A stretch of DNA of 64,000 nt from positions 520,457-584,456 of the forward strand of contig CP048620.1 in assembly GCA_015698305.1 (NCBI GenBank), written 5' to 3'. This document shows positions 44,586-53,652 of this stretch, in pieces (positions within the stretch are counted from its first letter, which is position 1; every line of letters begins with the position of its first letter). Under the pieces are notes generated by a model. It was given only the letters and a program-made list of their open reading frames with translations, ran no database searches and had not been told where the DNA came from. This stretch comes from Candidatus Nitrohelix vancouverensis (lineage in GTDB: Bacteria; Nitrospinota; Nitrospinia; Nitrospinales; VA-1). A program made the translations under genes and the position numbers.

Positions 44586-46109
44586 TCAGGCATCCTGCGC
44601 TTCTCTTTTTCTCGTCAAAACCTGCTCCAGCTCGGAGAGACTGTTCTCCAATCGTTCCATTTTATCAAAGCGGGTTCTGTCTTTTGTGATCTTTATTCTC
44701 AACGCATTCAATTCCCAGAACGCGCGTTGCGGATCGTTCAGCTTTTTCCACAGCATTCCCCCGAGCGAAAAGCGGGCTTCCAGCTCATCAGGAAAGCGTT
44801 TCACAATCTCGCGCAAGACGGTTTCCGCCATTCTGTAGTCTTCCGTATGATAAAAGCCATTGACCTGATCGTATAATTTTTTCACCGTGTCTTCAGGCGT
44901 ATTGACCTCCGGCCACCATTTGATATAGGCCTTGCGCAGTCCCCAGACGCCGAAAATAACGCCGCCCAGAACGCTCAATCCAGTCAGAAGAAATTCATTG
45001 GAACCTGCATCCTTGCCGGTCTCTTCTCCCAGCATTTCAGGCTCGGCTTGTTCCACAACCTCATTTGCCTCACCCGCTTTGGGCGATGGCGCGGACCTTG
45101 CTTCGGGACTCGCCGCAACAGGCGCATCGGCGGCGGATGGCGCTTCGGGCATGTCAATTGGCAGGTTGCCGACCACTTCCACCACGTCTTCCGCCGACAG
45201 ATTCGCCGCCATTCCTGACAGCCCTTTCGCGGCTGATGCCATGATGGCAAGGTTTTCCGCCGTCGAATTTGTCGCTTGCTCTCCTTGCTTATCCATTCCC
45301 ACGGATGCCGCGCTCACAGGTGGCGCGCCTTCAAAATAGTCTTGCGGATTGACCTCAGGGCCGCCCGCCATGCCCGCCTGACCGACGGCGTCTTTCAAAC
45401 TGTCAGGCACGCCGGACATTTTCGCTACATTTTGACTGAGGGATTCGGCGGATTTCGAAATTTCCGCTGAACTGGGAACGTTTGGTCCTCCCGATGGCGG
45501 CGCGGCTTCCTGATTCGCCATCTCTGCAACGGCGGATTCCGCTTGCGACGCGAGCTGGTTGAAGGCTTCCTGGCCCGGAGCCGCGGAGGACGCAACCTGA
45601 GCCAGCTTTTGCGATGCCGCTTTCACCGTTTCCGAATCGATGGATGGAGCGACCCCGCTTTCGGAACCAGAAAAATTTTCTTTCATTTGTTGCGATGCGG
45701 CTTTCACAAGGTCTGAATCGAGAGCGGATGCAAGCCCGCCTGCGGTATTGGATAAATTCTCTTTCAAATGTTGTGATGCCGATTCGTTGCTCCCCGATTC
45801 GAGGGATGGGCGGGGGCCGTCTGACGAATTGGCAAAACCCTCTTCCGGCGCTAACGCCCTGTTCATGGGATCGTCGCTGAGGGGATTGCCTTGTTTCGGC
45901 CCCCCGGCAGAATCTGCCGGGCCGGGTGTGTCGACGATTTGACCTGTCGCGGCGCCCGGCGCGGGAGAATTCACAACGGGCGACTGTAGATTCGCTTGTT
46001 GATGCTGAGGCTCGGTCGTCTCCGGCGCAATGAGGTTGTAGACGCCCGCAAAGCAGGCGAGATACATTCCGATGCTGGTGACATAAAGTAGTAGATTAGG
46101 GGTTCTCAT
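44586..46109 (-). CDS. Repeat-rich membrane protein with C-terminal TPR-like region
   Basis: 507 residues. N-terminal membrane helix (about 7-27), then a long low-complexity Ala/Ser/Pro region. At residues about 102-175 three imperfect units of near 27 residues share the pattern DS..VKAASQ..KENFS. A second membrane helix near 373-393, and a C-terminal TPR-like tail (TVLREIVKRFPDELEARFSLG) that would face the cytoplasm. No family recognised. The two membrane spans put the variable middle outside the inner membrane. Single gene, low-complexity composition unlike its neighbours. Confidence 0.75.
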   Translation of the reverse strand: MRTPNLLLYVTSIGMYLACFAGVYNLIAPETTEPQHQQANLQSPVVNSPAPGAATGQIVDTPGPADSAGGPKQGNPLSDDPMNRALAPEEGFANSSDGPRPSLESGSNESASQHLKENLSNTAGGLASALDSDLVKAASQQMKENFSGSESGVAPSIDSETVKAASQKLAQVASSAAPGQEAFNQLASQAESAVAEMANQEAAPPSGGPNVPSSAEISKSAESLSQNVAKMSGVPDSLKDAVGQAGMAGGPEVNPQDYFEGAPPVSAASVGMDKQGEQATNSTAENLAIMASAAKGLSGMAANLSAEDVVEVVGNLPIDMPEAPSAADAPVAASPEARSAPSPKAGEANEVVEQAEPEMLGEETGKDAGSNEFLLTGLSVLGGVIFGVWGLRKAYIKWWPEVNTPEDTVKKLYDQVNGFYHTEDYRMAETVLREIVKRFPDELEARFSLGGMLWKKLNDPQRAFWELNALRIKITKDRTRFDKMERLENSLSELEQVLTRKREAQDA

Positions 46110-46280
46110 GAACCGTAGTCGCCTTTCGCTGGATGGCTCTCATTCTATTCACAATTTTATTGCGAAACAAGGAAGGAGCCGTTTTATTTATCAGTGAAAA
46201 GTGGCGGAGAGCGATCGATTGCTTTATGATGCAAGCTTTGCCCTGGACGCTCTGATTTTTTACCCAATCCCATTTTATTC

Positions 46281-47096
46281 ATGAAAATTTTTCAAAATTT
46301 CCTGATCGTTTTACTATTTTGCCCGATCCTCCTGACAACGGCTTGCTCGGAACCGGAGCCGACGGCCTCCGCTCCCAAAAAGAAATGGATCGCGGCAGTG
46401 GACACCACCTTCATTCCCATGGCTTTCATTAACGACCGCAATGAAAAAGACGGCTTCGAAGTCGATCTGATCCACGCCATTGCGGAAGAAGCAGGGCATG
46501 AAGTCGAGATCATCGACGTCGAATGGGGCGGTTTGTTCGGCGGCTTGATCACCGGAAAATTTGATATGTTGATTTCTTCCATAACGATTCTGGAAGAGCG
46601 GAAAAAGAAATTTGCCTTCAGCATTCCTTACCTTGAAAGCGGAGTCGCCTTGCTGGCGCGCAAGGACCTGGGGGAGATTTCAGGACTGGAAGATTTGGAA
46701 AGCAAGGATGGGCTGGCCGGAGCGCAGATCAACACCACCTCCTACTTTTATCTGAATCAGTTTGAAAAAGTCCCGCAAAAAGCCTATGAAAAAATCGGGC
46801 ACGCTCTCATCGATCTGATCAATGGAGGAATCGTCGCGGTTCTCGGCGACACCACCCAGATCAATTATTTCTACAATCAAAATGAAGAGTTGCGGCAGAT
46901 ATCGCACATTGTCGGCCAGAGACTGACCTCTGAATCCTACGGCATCGTTTTTCGCCAGGACAGCGCCGAATTGATTCACACGGTGAATTCAGCGATTACC
47001 GCTCTTGTCGAAAAGGGACGTTTGAAGGAGTTGCACGACAAATGGAATCTGGGGGAATTTGCCACGGTTCCAACGCCTCAATCAAAGACAAAATAA
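46281..47096 (+). CDS. Polar amino-acid-type solute-binding lipoprotein, orphan
   Basis: 271 residues. Lipobox LTTAC (Cys22), then a family 3 solute-binding fold: VDTTFIPMAFINDRNEKDGFEVDL at residue 40 and VEWGGLFGGLITGKFDMLIS. It binds a polar amino acid or related solute in the periplasm. No permease or ATPase gene is adjacent, so it must share a transporter with another locus or act as a sensor. It resembles EhuB in family but is not ectoine-specific by its motifs. Confidence 0.88.
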   Translation: MKIFQNFLIVLLFCPILLTTACSEPEPTASAPKKKWIAAVDTTFIPMAFINDRNEKDGFEVDLIHAIAEEAGHEVEIIDVEWGGLFGGLITGKFDMLISSITILEERKKKFAFSIPYLESGVALLARKDLGEISGLEDLESKDGLAGAQINTTSYFYLNQFEKVPQKAYEKIGHALIDLINGGIVAVLGDTTQINYFYNQNEELRQISHIVGQRLTSESYGIVFRQDSAELIHTVNSAITALVEKGRLKELHDKWNLGEFATVPTPQSKTK

Positions 47097-47211
47097 TACT
47101 AGGAATTCATCTTACAAAATAAATAGGAATACACCCTATATTTTTCCCCGCGCCGTTTTACTACTCTTCATACTGATAGCAAGTAACAATTCGTTCCCGG
47201 AGTTCTGACGC

Positions 47212-47706
47212 ATGCACTGGAAAACGGCTGAGCAAATTGCCAATCATTACGATCTGGACGCAACTTATGACGCTGACTGCATCCAGTTCGATATCTGGCT
47301 GGCCCTGCCTTATTTAAAAGGCGAGACCACAAAGGCTCTGCCCCGAAGCCAGCAATGCCTGCATCTCAATCATGCCATCGAAGCGCAGGCTTCGTTCAGC
47401 CTCGACCTGTCTAGCCCGACGGCTTTCGTGAACGATTGCCAATTTGCCCTGACAGATATGATCCTCACCCGCGCCAACTCCCTGCGACCGGTGTTCCAAC
47501 TGAGCTATCTCCCGCCGCGCAAGGAATTACAATTGCTGTTTTTGCGTCCAGGGAATTATCGGCTGACTTTCTGTCGGCCCTGGACCCAACAGAAAGAAGA
47601 GCTGAACCTTAAAATCACTCCGGCGACTCAATCGCCCGCCCCCTCCAATTTCTCGCCGAGCTTGAAAATCTCATCCTGGATAGACGGCGACCTGCCTTTG
47701 CGCTAA
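47212..47706 (+). CDS. Hypothetical 164-residue protein
   Basis: 164 residues, soluble. Opens MHWKTAEQIANHYDLDATY and has two Cys pairs spread along it, with a Pro/Ser-rich tail. No domain recognised. It is downstream of the solute-binding gene on the same strand by 115 bp, and the start has no strong ribosome site. Residue composition is that of a real protein. Confidence 0.55.
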   Translation: MHWKTAEQIANHYDLDATYDADCIQFDIWLALPYLKGETTKALPRSQQCLHLNHAIEAQASFSLDLSSPTAFVNDCQFALTDMILTRANSLRPVFQLSYLPPRKELQLLFLRPGNYRLTFCRPWTQQKEELNLKITPATQSPAPSNFSPSLKISSWIDGDLPLR

Positions 47707-47854
47707 AAAATAGTCTTCCTCAGGAATTGCTTTCGACCCTGCTTCCCAAATACTTTTTTTGCTACAATTTATTCAACAAAAAGCCGTTGCGAATCCTCTC
47801 TCATTCCTTTTAAATAGAAGTATTGAAACAATTCAAACAGAATGGACGACACCG

Positions 47855-48331
47855 ATGGAATCGAAAGAAATTATCGCGCTCATGGATAATATTTCCTTCT
47901 TCGACGATTTTTCTGAGGGGGAAAAGGAGACGCTTTCTCGTATCGAAAATCATATTCTGTCCCCCGACCCAGGCGACTTGATCATTCGACAGGGAGACAC
48001 GGATTCAACTATATTCGTGCTTATCAAAGGCCAGGTTGCCATCACCCGAAATGAAATTCCCGGGGAGGAGTTGAACACGCTGTCGGCGGGCGCGGTGTTT
48101 GGCGAGGTTCCCCTGATCACCGGCTCAGCCCGATCCACTAATGTCATGGCCAAAGAGTCGGTCGTCCTGCTTAAAATGGACGGATACCTGTTCAACAATC
48201 TGGACCCCGCCATTCTTAACAAGTTTAAAGATCAATTGCTCAAACTCCTGATCAAACGCATGGGGGAAATGAACGAAGCGATGGCGAAACTCAAACAGGA
48301 AAACCTAGGCACTTACGTGAGAAAAAACTAA
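47855..48331 (+). CDS. Cyclic-nucleotide-binding-domain protein
   Basis: About 158 residues from the ATG at 47855; an extension to 47759 lacks a ribosome site. The CNB beta-barrel is visible: GDLIIRQGDTDSTIFVLIKGQV, then VFGEVPLITGSARSTNVMA with the phosphate-binding cassette region (the usual Arg-Ser pair appears as SARST). A helical tail follows, with no DNA-binding domain, so it may sense a nucleotide and act by protein contact. No cyclase is nearby. Confidence 0.85.
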   Translation: MESKEIIALMDNISFFDDFSEGEKETLSRIENHILSPDPGDLIIRQGDTDSTIFVLIKGQVAITRNEIPGEELNTLSAGAVFGEVPLITGSARSTNVMAKESVVLLKMDGYLFNNLDPAILNKFKDQLLKLLIKRMGEMNEAMAKLKQENLGTYVRKN

Positions 48332-48521
48332 CTTTGGCATAGCGCAATCCAGCGATACGAAGGCTCTAGTTCAACATGATTCCCCATCGGGAATTGCGAC
48401 CTCCTCTAAGCCAACTCTTTGATTGTTCTTTCGAGCCAAATAGAGCTTTGATATATCCATTTTTTACTTTAATCTAAGTTGGAATTTGAGAATCATTATT
48501 AATGACGCATAGAGAAATTTC

Positions 48522-49397
48522 ATGAATCTGGATGATCAATGGAAAGCCAAGCTCAAAGGCAAGACTCTGCTTTTGGTCGATGACACGCCGCAGAATATCG
48601 ACGTTCTACGCAGACTGCTGGAGGGCAACGACTTCAATATTTCCGTTGCCCTGAATGGAACTTCCGCAATTGAAATCGCCAAGAAAGTCAAACCTCTGCT
48701 GATTCTGCTGGACGTGATGATGCCGGGCATCGACGGATTTGAAACCTGTCGTCAGTTGAAGGCGATGGAAGAGACCAAACACATTCCCATCATCTTCATC
48801 ACCGCTTTGACAAATATTGAATCCATCGTCAAGGCTTTTGAATGCGGCGGCTGTGATTACGTTTCCAAGCCCTTCCAGCAGGACGAAGTTCTTTATCGCG
48901 TAGCGACACAGCTCAAGCTCAGCGTGCTACTGACCGAAACTCGAGAATTGAATCAAAAACTGGACCTGCAAAATGAAGAATTGATCGAGGCCCATAATAT
49001 CTATCGCAATGTCGTCGAATGCGTTTCCGATGGCGTGTTCCGGCTGGATGCCGATCAAAACATCATCCAGGCCAACCCGAAATTCTGCGCTTCCCTCGGC
49101 TTTGACGAAAAGCAACTTTTGGGAAAGTCCATCAAGGAAATCGCCAATCTCTCCGACCCGGAAAGCATGGTCCCTCAACTGGCCACCCGACGGGGCGGCG
49201 ACCGCGCCACTCACGGACTATCGGTGCAGTTCTGCGTTAACAAGCAATCTCCGATCTGGGCCGACCGAAAATACCACACCTACCTCGTCGAATCCTTCGG
49301 CATCTGGAACCTGCCCAACGACGTCGTCTATAAAAAAAATACGGACAAGAAATTTCTTGGAAGCCTTTGCATCCTCAGAGAACCGCCGAAAAAATAG
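48522..49397 (+). CDS. Response regulator with C-terminal PAS-like domain
   Basis: 291 residues. Receiver domain with Asp64 as acceptor (LLDVMMPGIDGF) and Lys116 (VSKPF); the acidic pair is DD20-21. After a helical linker, residues about 165-240 form a PAS-like sensor (VVECVSDGVFRLDADQNIIQAN, then KQLLGKSIKEI), but no histidine kinase or cyclase follows. Output is therefore likely by binding a partner. It shares the pattern of the REC-kinase at 52-53 kb. Confidence 0.87.
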   Translation: MNLDDQWKAKLKGKTLLLVDDTPQNIDVLRRLLEGNDFNISVALNGTSAIEIAKKVKPLLILLDVMMPGIDGFETCRQLKAMEETKHIPIIFITALTNIESIVKAFECGGCDYVSKPFQQDEVLYRVATQLKLSVLLTETRELNQKLDLQNEELIEAHNIYRNVVECVSDGVFRLDADQNIIQANPKFCASLGFDEKQLLGKSIKEIANLSDPESMVPQLATRRGGDRATHGLSVQFCVNKQSPIWADRKYHTYLVESFGIWNLPNDVVYKKNTDKKFLGSLCILREPPKK

Positions 49398-49494
49398 AGA
49401 ACAGGCGGCGCTGTGGCAGTGGAAGGTTTACAGCGGTGAATTGAGAGAGGAATGTGTTTCAAAACAGGCGGGGTAATTTTTAAACTGTTGAATC

Positions 49495-50853
49495 TCAGGT
49501 GGTCGTAGGCTCTGGATAGCCCAGAACCAGCATGCCCTGCCGCGCAGTCAACTGAAAGGCCGTCATGTTTTCTTCATCCAGGGGAGGTCCGCCTGGCGAC
49601 TGAAAGGTCAGAGGATTGATCGACTTGCCATTCTTGCGCAAGTGGAAACACAGGTGAGGTCCCGTCGCCGCTCCGGTCGAACCGACATAACCGATGACCT
49701 GCCCCTGCTGAACTTTCTTTCCCACCGACAAGCCCGTTTGATACCTCGACAGATGCGAATACGAACTGACGAAGCCATTGCGGTGCTTCAGCTTGATATG
49801 CTTGCCGGAACGCGAGTTTCTGGAAACGCTCATCACTTCGCCGTCGCTGATCGCGTAAATCGGAGTTCCCCGGGGCGCCGCGTAATCGACCGCCCGGTGC
49901 GGCAAATGCTTTTTGTAAATCGGATGAAAGCGCTTGCCGGTGAAACCGGAGGTGATGCGCGTATACTTTAAAGGACTCTTTAAAAACTGTTTCTTCAAGG
50001 GTCGGCTGTCCGGCGCGTAATAACCGCCAATCCCGCCATCTGGCTCAAAATAGACCGCCGCCATACTTTCCCCTTTGTTGAAAAAAGTCGCCGCTCTGAT
50101 TCTTCCAAACCCGGCCGCCTGGTTGTCGCGCATTTTCTTTTCGACGATGATTTTAAAGGAATCGCCTTTGCGAAGGTCCTTAAAAAAATTGATTTGCCAG
50201 GCGAAAATTTCCTCCAGATCCAGAGCCGTCTGATAATTCCCCCCCGCGTCCAGCACGGCGGAAATCAGGTTGTCCTGAATGCGTCCTTCCAGCACTTCCA
50301 ACTGAATATCGTATTGAGTTTCGATGAAGCGGGCGTTGAATTCCTCCCCATCCCGCTCTACGCTCAACTTCAAATTATTATCAACCTGATAGACGAAGGA
50401 AACCAATTCCTTATCGTTCGTCATTTCGATGGAATAGGATTTACCTGAACGCAGGCGGTTCCAGTTATAAACCGAACGGGTTTGCCGCGCCAGCTTGAGC
50501 GAGGTCTCCAGAGACACGCCCTTGCGCCCCAGCAATTGAGTCAAACTCTCGTTACGCGCAACGGTTCCCTTAAAATGTAGATTGGACGGCGGCGCTTCGA
50601 CTTCCGCCTCGACGACCGCTTCGATTTCCGGTTCCGGAACGGTCAACGCCGGCAAGGGGGTCGTGTCCAGTTTCACCGGCTGAATTATTTTCACGGAACG
50701 CGGCGGAGTTTCTGCAGGAAAATGAGTCCAGGCCCCAATCGCCAGCACGCTGGACAGAACGATTCCGGCGCCCCAGAATTGTCGGCTCCAAAGAAATCGT
50801 TTCGCTGAATTGGACGGCGAATTCACGTCTCCTTTTTCCTCAGAATATGACAT
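49495..50853 (-). CDS. M23-family murein endopeptidase (MepM-like)
   Basis: 452 residues. One membrane helix near residues 25-43 anchors it, an OapA/LysM-like segment follows (SLTQLLGRKGVSLETSLKLA), and the C-terminal third is an M23 domain: HRAVDYAAPRGTPIYAISDG with the Zn His and Asp, and HLCFHLRKN with the HxH pair. It cleaves peptidoglycan cross-links during wall growth. Alone on its strand; the next gene diverges after 335 bp. Confidence 0.92.
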   Translation of the reverse strand: MSYSEEKGDVNSPSNSAKRFLWSRQFWGAGIVLSSVLAIGAWTHFPAETPPRSVKIIQPVKLDTTPLPALTVPEPEIEAVVEAEVEAPPSNLHFKGTVARNESLTQLLGRKGVSLETSLKLARQTRSVYNWNRLRSGKSYSIEMTNDKELVSFVYQVDNNLKLSVERDGEEFNARFIETQYDIQLEVLEGRIQDNLISAVLDAGGNYQTALDLEEIFAWQINFFKDLRKGDSFKIIVEKKMRDNQAAGFGRIRAATFFNKGESMAAVYFEPDGGIGGYYAPDSRPLKKQFLKSPLKYTRITSGFTGKRFHPIYKKHLPHRAVDYAAPRGTPIYAISDGEVMSVSRNSRSGKHIKLKHRNGFVSSYSHLSRYQTGLSVGKKVQQGQVIGYVGSTGAATGPHLCFHLRKNGKSINPLTFQSPGGPPLDEENMTAFQLTARQGMLVLGYPEPTTT

Positions 50854-51188
50854 GCAACTTTTCTCCTGATAATTGGCCCCGTTGCAAAACCGACGGGAAA
50901 TCAGCGGCGGGAAATTGTGGAAGATAAATACAAGACACTACTTGGAAGCGGCGAATGCCGACAGGGGGTCATCAGGCGTTTATCATATTTTTCAAATACT
51001 TGGCCTAAGCCCTGGTTATCTATAGTAAAAGCGCATGAGCGCTTGAAATCACATTTCCCAAAAAAACAGAATGGAATTGTCCCATTTTTCCGCGCAATAG
51101 TCAATGGAACTATCTGAAAAATAGACTTTTCCGAGCTTTTATGGCAAGATGCGCTTTCCGCAATACTGAATAAGGATTTGGCTGGGCC
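50854..51188. other. Divergent intergenic region between mepM-like and ICMT-like genes
   Basis: 335 bp. Two overlapping short frames on opposite strands near 50901-51117 have no ribosome site and were not accepted. An AAGCGC-ATGA-GCGCTT hairpin (51029-51044) lacks a T-run. A TATCAT element near 50984 could be a -10 box. Nothing else recognised. Confidence 0.3.
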
Positions 51189-51710
51189 ATGAAATTGTCA
51201 CGATCCCTGATCTTCGCGTTCTTCCTGTTTCCATTCAACGTCATGGGCGTCATTCCCGGAATCCTGCTCTGGCTATCCCAGAAAGGTCGGGTTCTGGAGT
51301 TTTTTGACATGCACTTCAGTCCCTTCCGAACGGCGGCCGCTCTCCTGCTCATCGGACTCGGCGTCTATCTGTGTTGGAAAACCGTTTCGCTATTCACAAC
51401 CCACGGAGACGGCACGCCCGCCCCCTTCGATCCGCCCAAAAAGCTGGTCGCGCTGGGTATTTACCGCCATACGCGGAATCCGATGATGTTGGGCGTATGG
51501 TATGTATTGCTGGGCGAGGCGGCCTTGTTTGGCTCCACTCCCATTTTCCTTTGGGGGCTTTTGTTTATTCTGGGCTGTCTGGTTCTCATCCCCTTCTGGG
51601 AAGAACCCGATCTGGAAAAACGCTTTGGAGCCTCTTACCTGACTTACAAAAACAACGTGCCGCGCTGGTTGCCAAGGATCAAAGCCTGGGACGGAAGGAG
51701 CGCTTCGTGA
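51189..51710 (+). CDS. Isoprenylcysteine methyltransferase-like membrane protein
   Basis: 173 residues with four or five membrane segments and the family motif HTRNPMMLGVWY plus EEPDLEKRFGASYLTYKNNVPRW, the AdoMet-binding end of the ICMT/PEMT group. Bacterial members are of unknown substrate, often lipids or isoprenoids. It precedes a 55-residue single-span membrane protein by 58 bp on the same strand. Confidence 0.87.
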   Translation: MKLSRSLIFAFFLFPFNVMGVIPGILLWLSQKGRVLEFFDMHFSPFRTAAALLLIGLGVYLCWKTVSLFTTHGDGTPAPFDPPKKLVALGIYRHTRNPMMLGVWYVLLGEAALFGSTPIFLWGLLFILGCLVLIPFWEEPDLEKRFGASYLTYKNNVPRWLPRIKAWDGRSAS

Positions 51711-51768
51711 AATGTTTTTTTAATCAATGCGCGCTTAGCGATACTCAATTATATGGGGAGAAACAGCT

Positions 51769-51936
51769 ATGAATGAACCCAAAGAAAAATTTTCAATTTT
51801 CGACTGGTTCGGCTTCGCTATCGGGGTCGTCGTCGTCAGCTTCATTTTGTTTATCTTGATATGGCCGATGATCGACCCGACGCCGGAACAATCCTCCACG
51901 CTGGAGAAAAATTTAGATCATTTCAAGAAGCAGTGA
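51769..51936 (+). CDS. Small single-span membrane protein
   Basis: 55 residues from ATG 51769 with GGGGAG 8 bp upstream. One strong membrane helix (FGFAIGVVVVSFILFILIW) flanked by a charged N-terminus and a helical, charged C-tail. No family recognised. Likely co-transcribed with the ICMT-like gene. Confidence 0.6.
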   Translation: MNEPKEKFSIFDWFGFAIGVVVVSFILFILIWPMIDPTPEQSSTLEKNLDHFKKQ

Positions 51937-52000
51937 ATTACGGTTCGAAAATGCCGGAACAAGGAAGGCTGGCAAGCGCGGCTGAATTTTCAGAAAATTC

Positions 52001-53107
52001 TCAGGCGGGCGCGTCCAGAGGCAGGCAAAAATAAAACGAGCTTCCACGGCCGACTTCGCTCGTAACCCCAACCTCGCCGCCGTGCGCGTTGACGATTTTT
52101 TTCACAATAGCCAGACCCAGTCCCGTGCTACTTTCCCCGGCGGTTGGCCGACTGCTCAATTTTTGAAACTCTCCAAACAACTGGCTGATTTCATCCTCTG
52201 AAATTCCGGGTCCCTCATCCACGACTTCGATACGCGCCTTATTTTCCGACTGTTTTAAACGGACGCGGATGACGGTTCCCTGGGGAGAAAATTTGATCGC
52301 GTTGCTGATAAAATTGTCCAACACCTGCCCCATTCGTTCGAAATCGAATTGAACCGAAGGCAAGGATTCCAACTCGCTGAGAATCTGGATTTCTTTCTTT
52401 TTCGCAATATTTTTATTCAGATGCACCCGACGTTCAACCAGCTTTCCAAGATCATTGGGCTTCAACGTTAGTTTTAATTTCCCGCTTTCGATCTGTGAAA
52501 TGTCCAGAAGATCATTCAAAATCGTCAACATCTCGTTGCTCACGGAATGAATCAATTCCTTGTACTCAATTTGCGATTCGACATCAAGATCTTCGTCCTT
52601 CAACAACTCGCTGAATCCGCGGATGCACACGAGTGGGTTTCTCAAATCGTGAGCCGCCATGCCAAGAAATACATTCTTGGCTTCAACAAGTTTTTGATTC
52701 TCCTGATCGACTCGTCTCAATCTCAGTTGTGTCGTAACGCGCGCGATCACCTCTTCAAGGCGGAAGGGCTTGACGACGTAATCAACCGCGCCAAGATCGA
52801 ATCCTTCCACGATATCCTCAGTCTCATTTTTTGCGCTGATGAAAATGACGGGAATGTCGCGAGTCGCCTCGTCCTCCTTGAGCGCCTTGCAAACTTCAAA
52901 ACCGCTGAGTCCCGGCATCATGATATCCAGCAAGACCAGATCGGGCTGGGATCTTCTGATATTCTCCAGCGCCACATCGCCGCTCGTCGCAATGAAAATC
53001 TCAAGACCCTGATCGGCAAACACCCGGTGCAATATCTGAATATTGGCGGGCGTGTCATCCGCAAGCAGGATCTTCATACCTCTAAACTCTTCAGGAATAT
53101 CAGCCAT
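52001..53107 (-). CDS. Receiver-histidine kinase hybrid
   Basis: 368 residues. N-terminal receiver domain with Asp61 (LLDIMMPGLSGF) and Lys in VVKPFRLEE, then a short coiled coil and the kinase core: His153 in MAAHDLRNPL, the N-box SNAIKFSP, the G1 box DEGPGISEDEI and the G2 box STGLGLAIVKK. No sensor or membrane segment, so input comes through the receiver or by partner contact. It lies downstream of the CheY and PilB genes, 151 bp away, on the same strand. Confidence 0.92.
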   Translation of the reverse strand: MADIPEEFRGMKILLADDTPANIQILHRVFADQGLEIFIATSGDVALENIRRSQPDLVLLDIMMPGLSGFEVCKALKEDEATRDIPVIFISAKNETEDIVEGFDLGAVDYVVKPFRLEEVIARVTTQLRLRRVDQENQKLVEAKNVFLGMAAHDLRNPLVCIRGFSELLKDEDLDVESQIEYKELIHSVSNEMLTILNDLLDISQIESGKLKLTLKPNDLGKLVERRVHLNKNIAKKKEIQILSELESLPSVQFDFERMGQVLDNFISNAIKFSPQGTVIRVRLKQSENKARIEVVDEGPGISEDEISQLFGEFQKLSSRPTAGESSTGLGLAIVKKIVNAHGGEVGVTSEVGRGSSFYFCLPLDAPA

Positions 53108-53258
53108 GTCCAGGTTTCAAATAGAATTAAGCGAAATCAATGTTTTATTAAACATCCCATTATTCTTTCTCAACAAACGACCCATCGAAATCAAAGAGAA
53201 CCTCAAATAATTAAAATGCAAACCGACTCCGGCAGACCTCGCCCGACTTTCAACAGAC

Positions 53259-53633
53259 TTACTTTAAAACGTCATCAATTTTATCCTGCAAGGTTTCCAC
53301 ATCAAAGGGTTTGATGATATAACCCTGCACGCCCATTTTGATCGCCTTGAGAACATTATCTTTTTCGTTCACGCTCGTCACCATCAAAAACGGAACGCCT
53401 GTAATCAGCTCTCTCTCCGTGATCAACTGATAAAATTCCAAACCCGTCATTTGAGGCATGTTCCAATCTGAAATGACCAGATCAAATTTTTCAATGCATA
53501 ACTTTTGGATGGCTTTTTCTGCGCTATCCACATCAGTCAGGTTCTCATAACCAATTTTTTGCAGATAGCCCATTAGCAGTTTTCGAGCCGGAAGTTCATC
53601 ATCAACTATCAAAATTTTAGCGTCAAAGTTCAT
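53259..53633 (-). CDS. CheY-like single-domain response regulator
   Basis: 124 residues, full receiver with Asp56 (DLVISDWNMP), acidic pair DDE and Lys in IIKPFDVE. It lies 19 bp after the GspE/PilB gene on the same strand and is probably in one transcript with it, the 53-residue ORF and the upstream CheY-like gene. It may be the output of the kinase at 52001-53107. Confidence 0.92.
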   Translation of the reverse strand: MNFDAKILIVDDELPARKLLMGYLQKIGYENLTDVDSAEKAIQKLCIEKFDLVISDWNMPQMTGLEFYQLITERELITGVPFLMVTSVNEKDNVLKAIKMGVQGYIIKPFDVETLQDKIDDVLK

Positions 53634-53652
53634 AACGATAATCCCAGGCGCT

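Noticed and set aside
50901-51117. Overlapping short frames on both strands upstream of the ICMT-like gene
   Set aside because: Neither has a ribosome site or a protein-like composition; they mirror each other.
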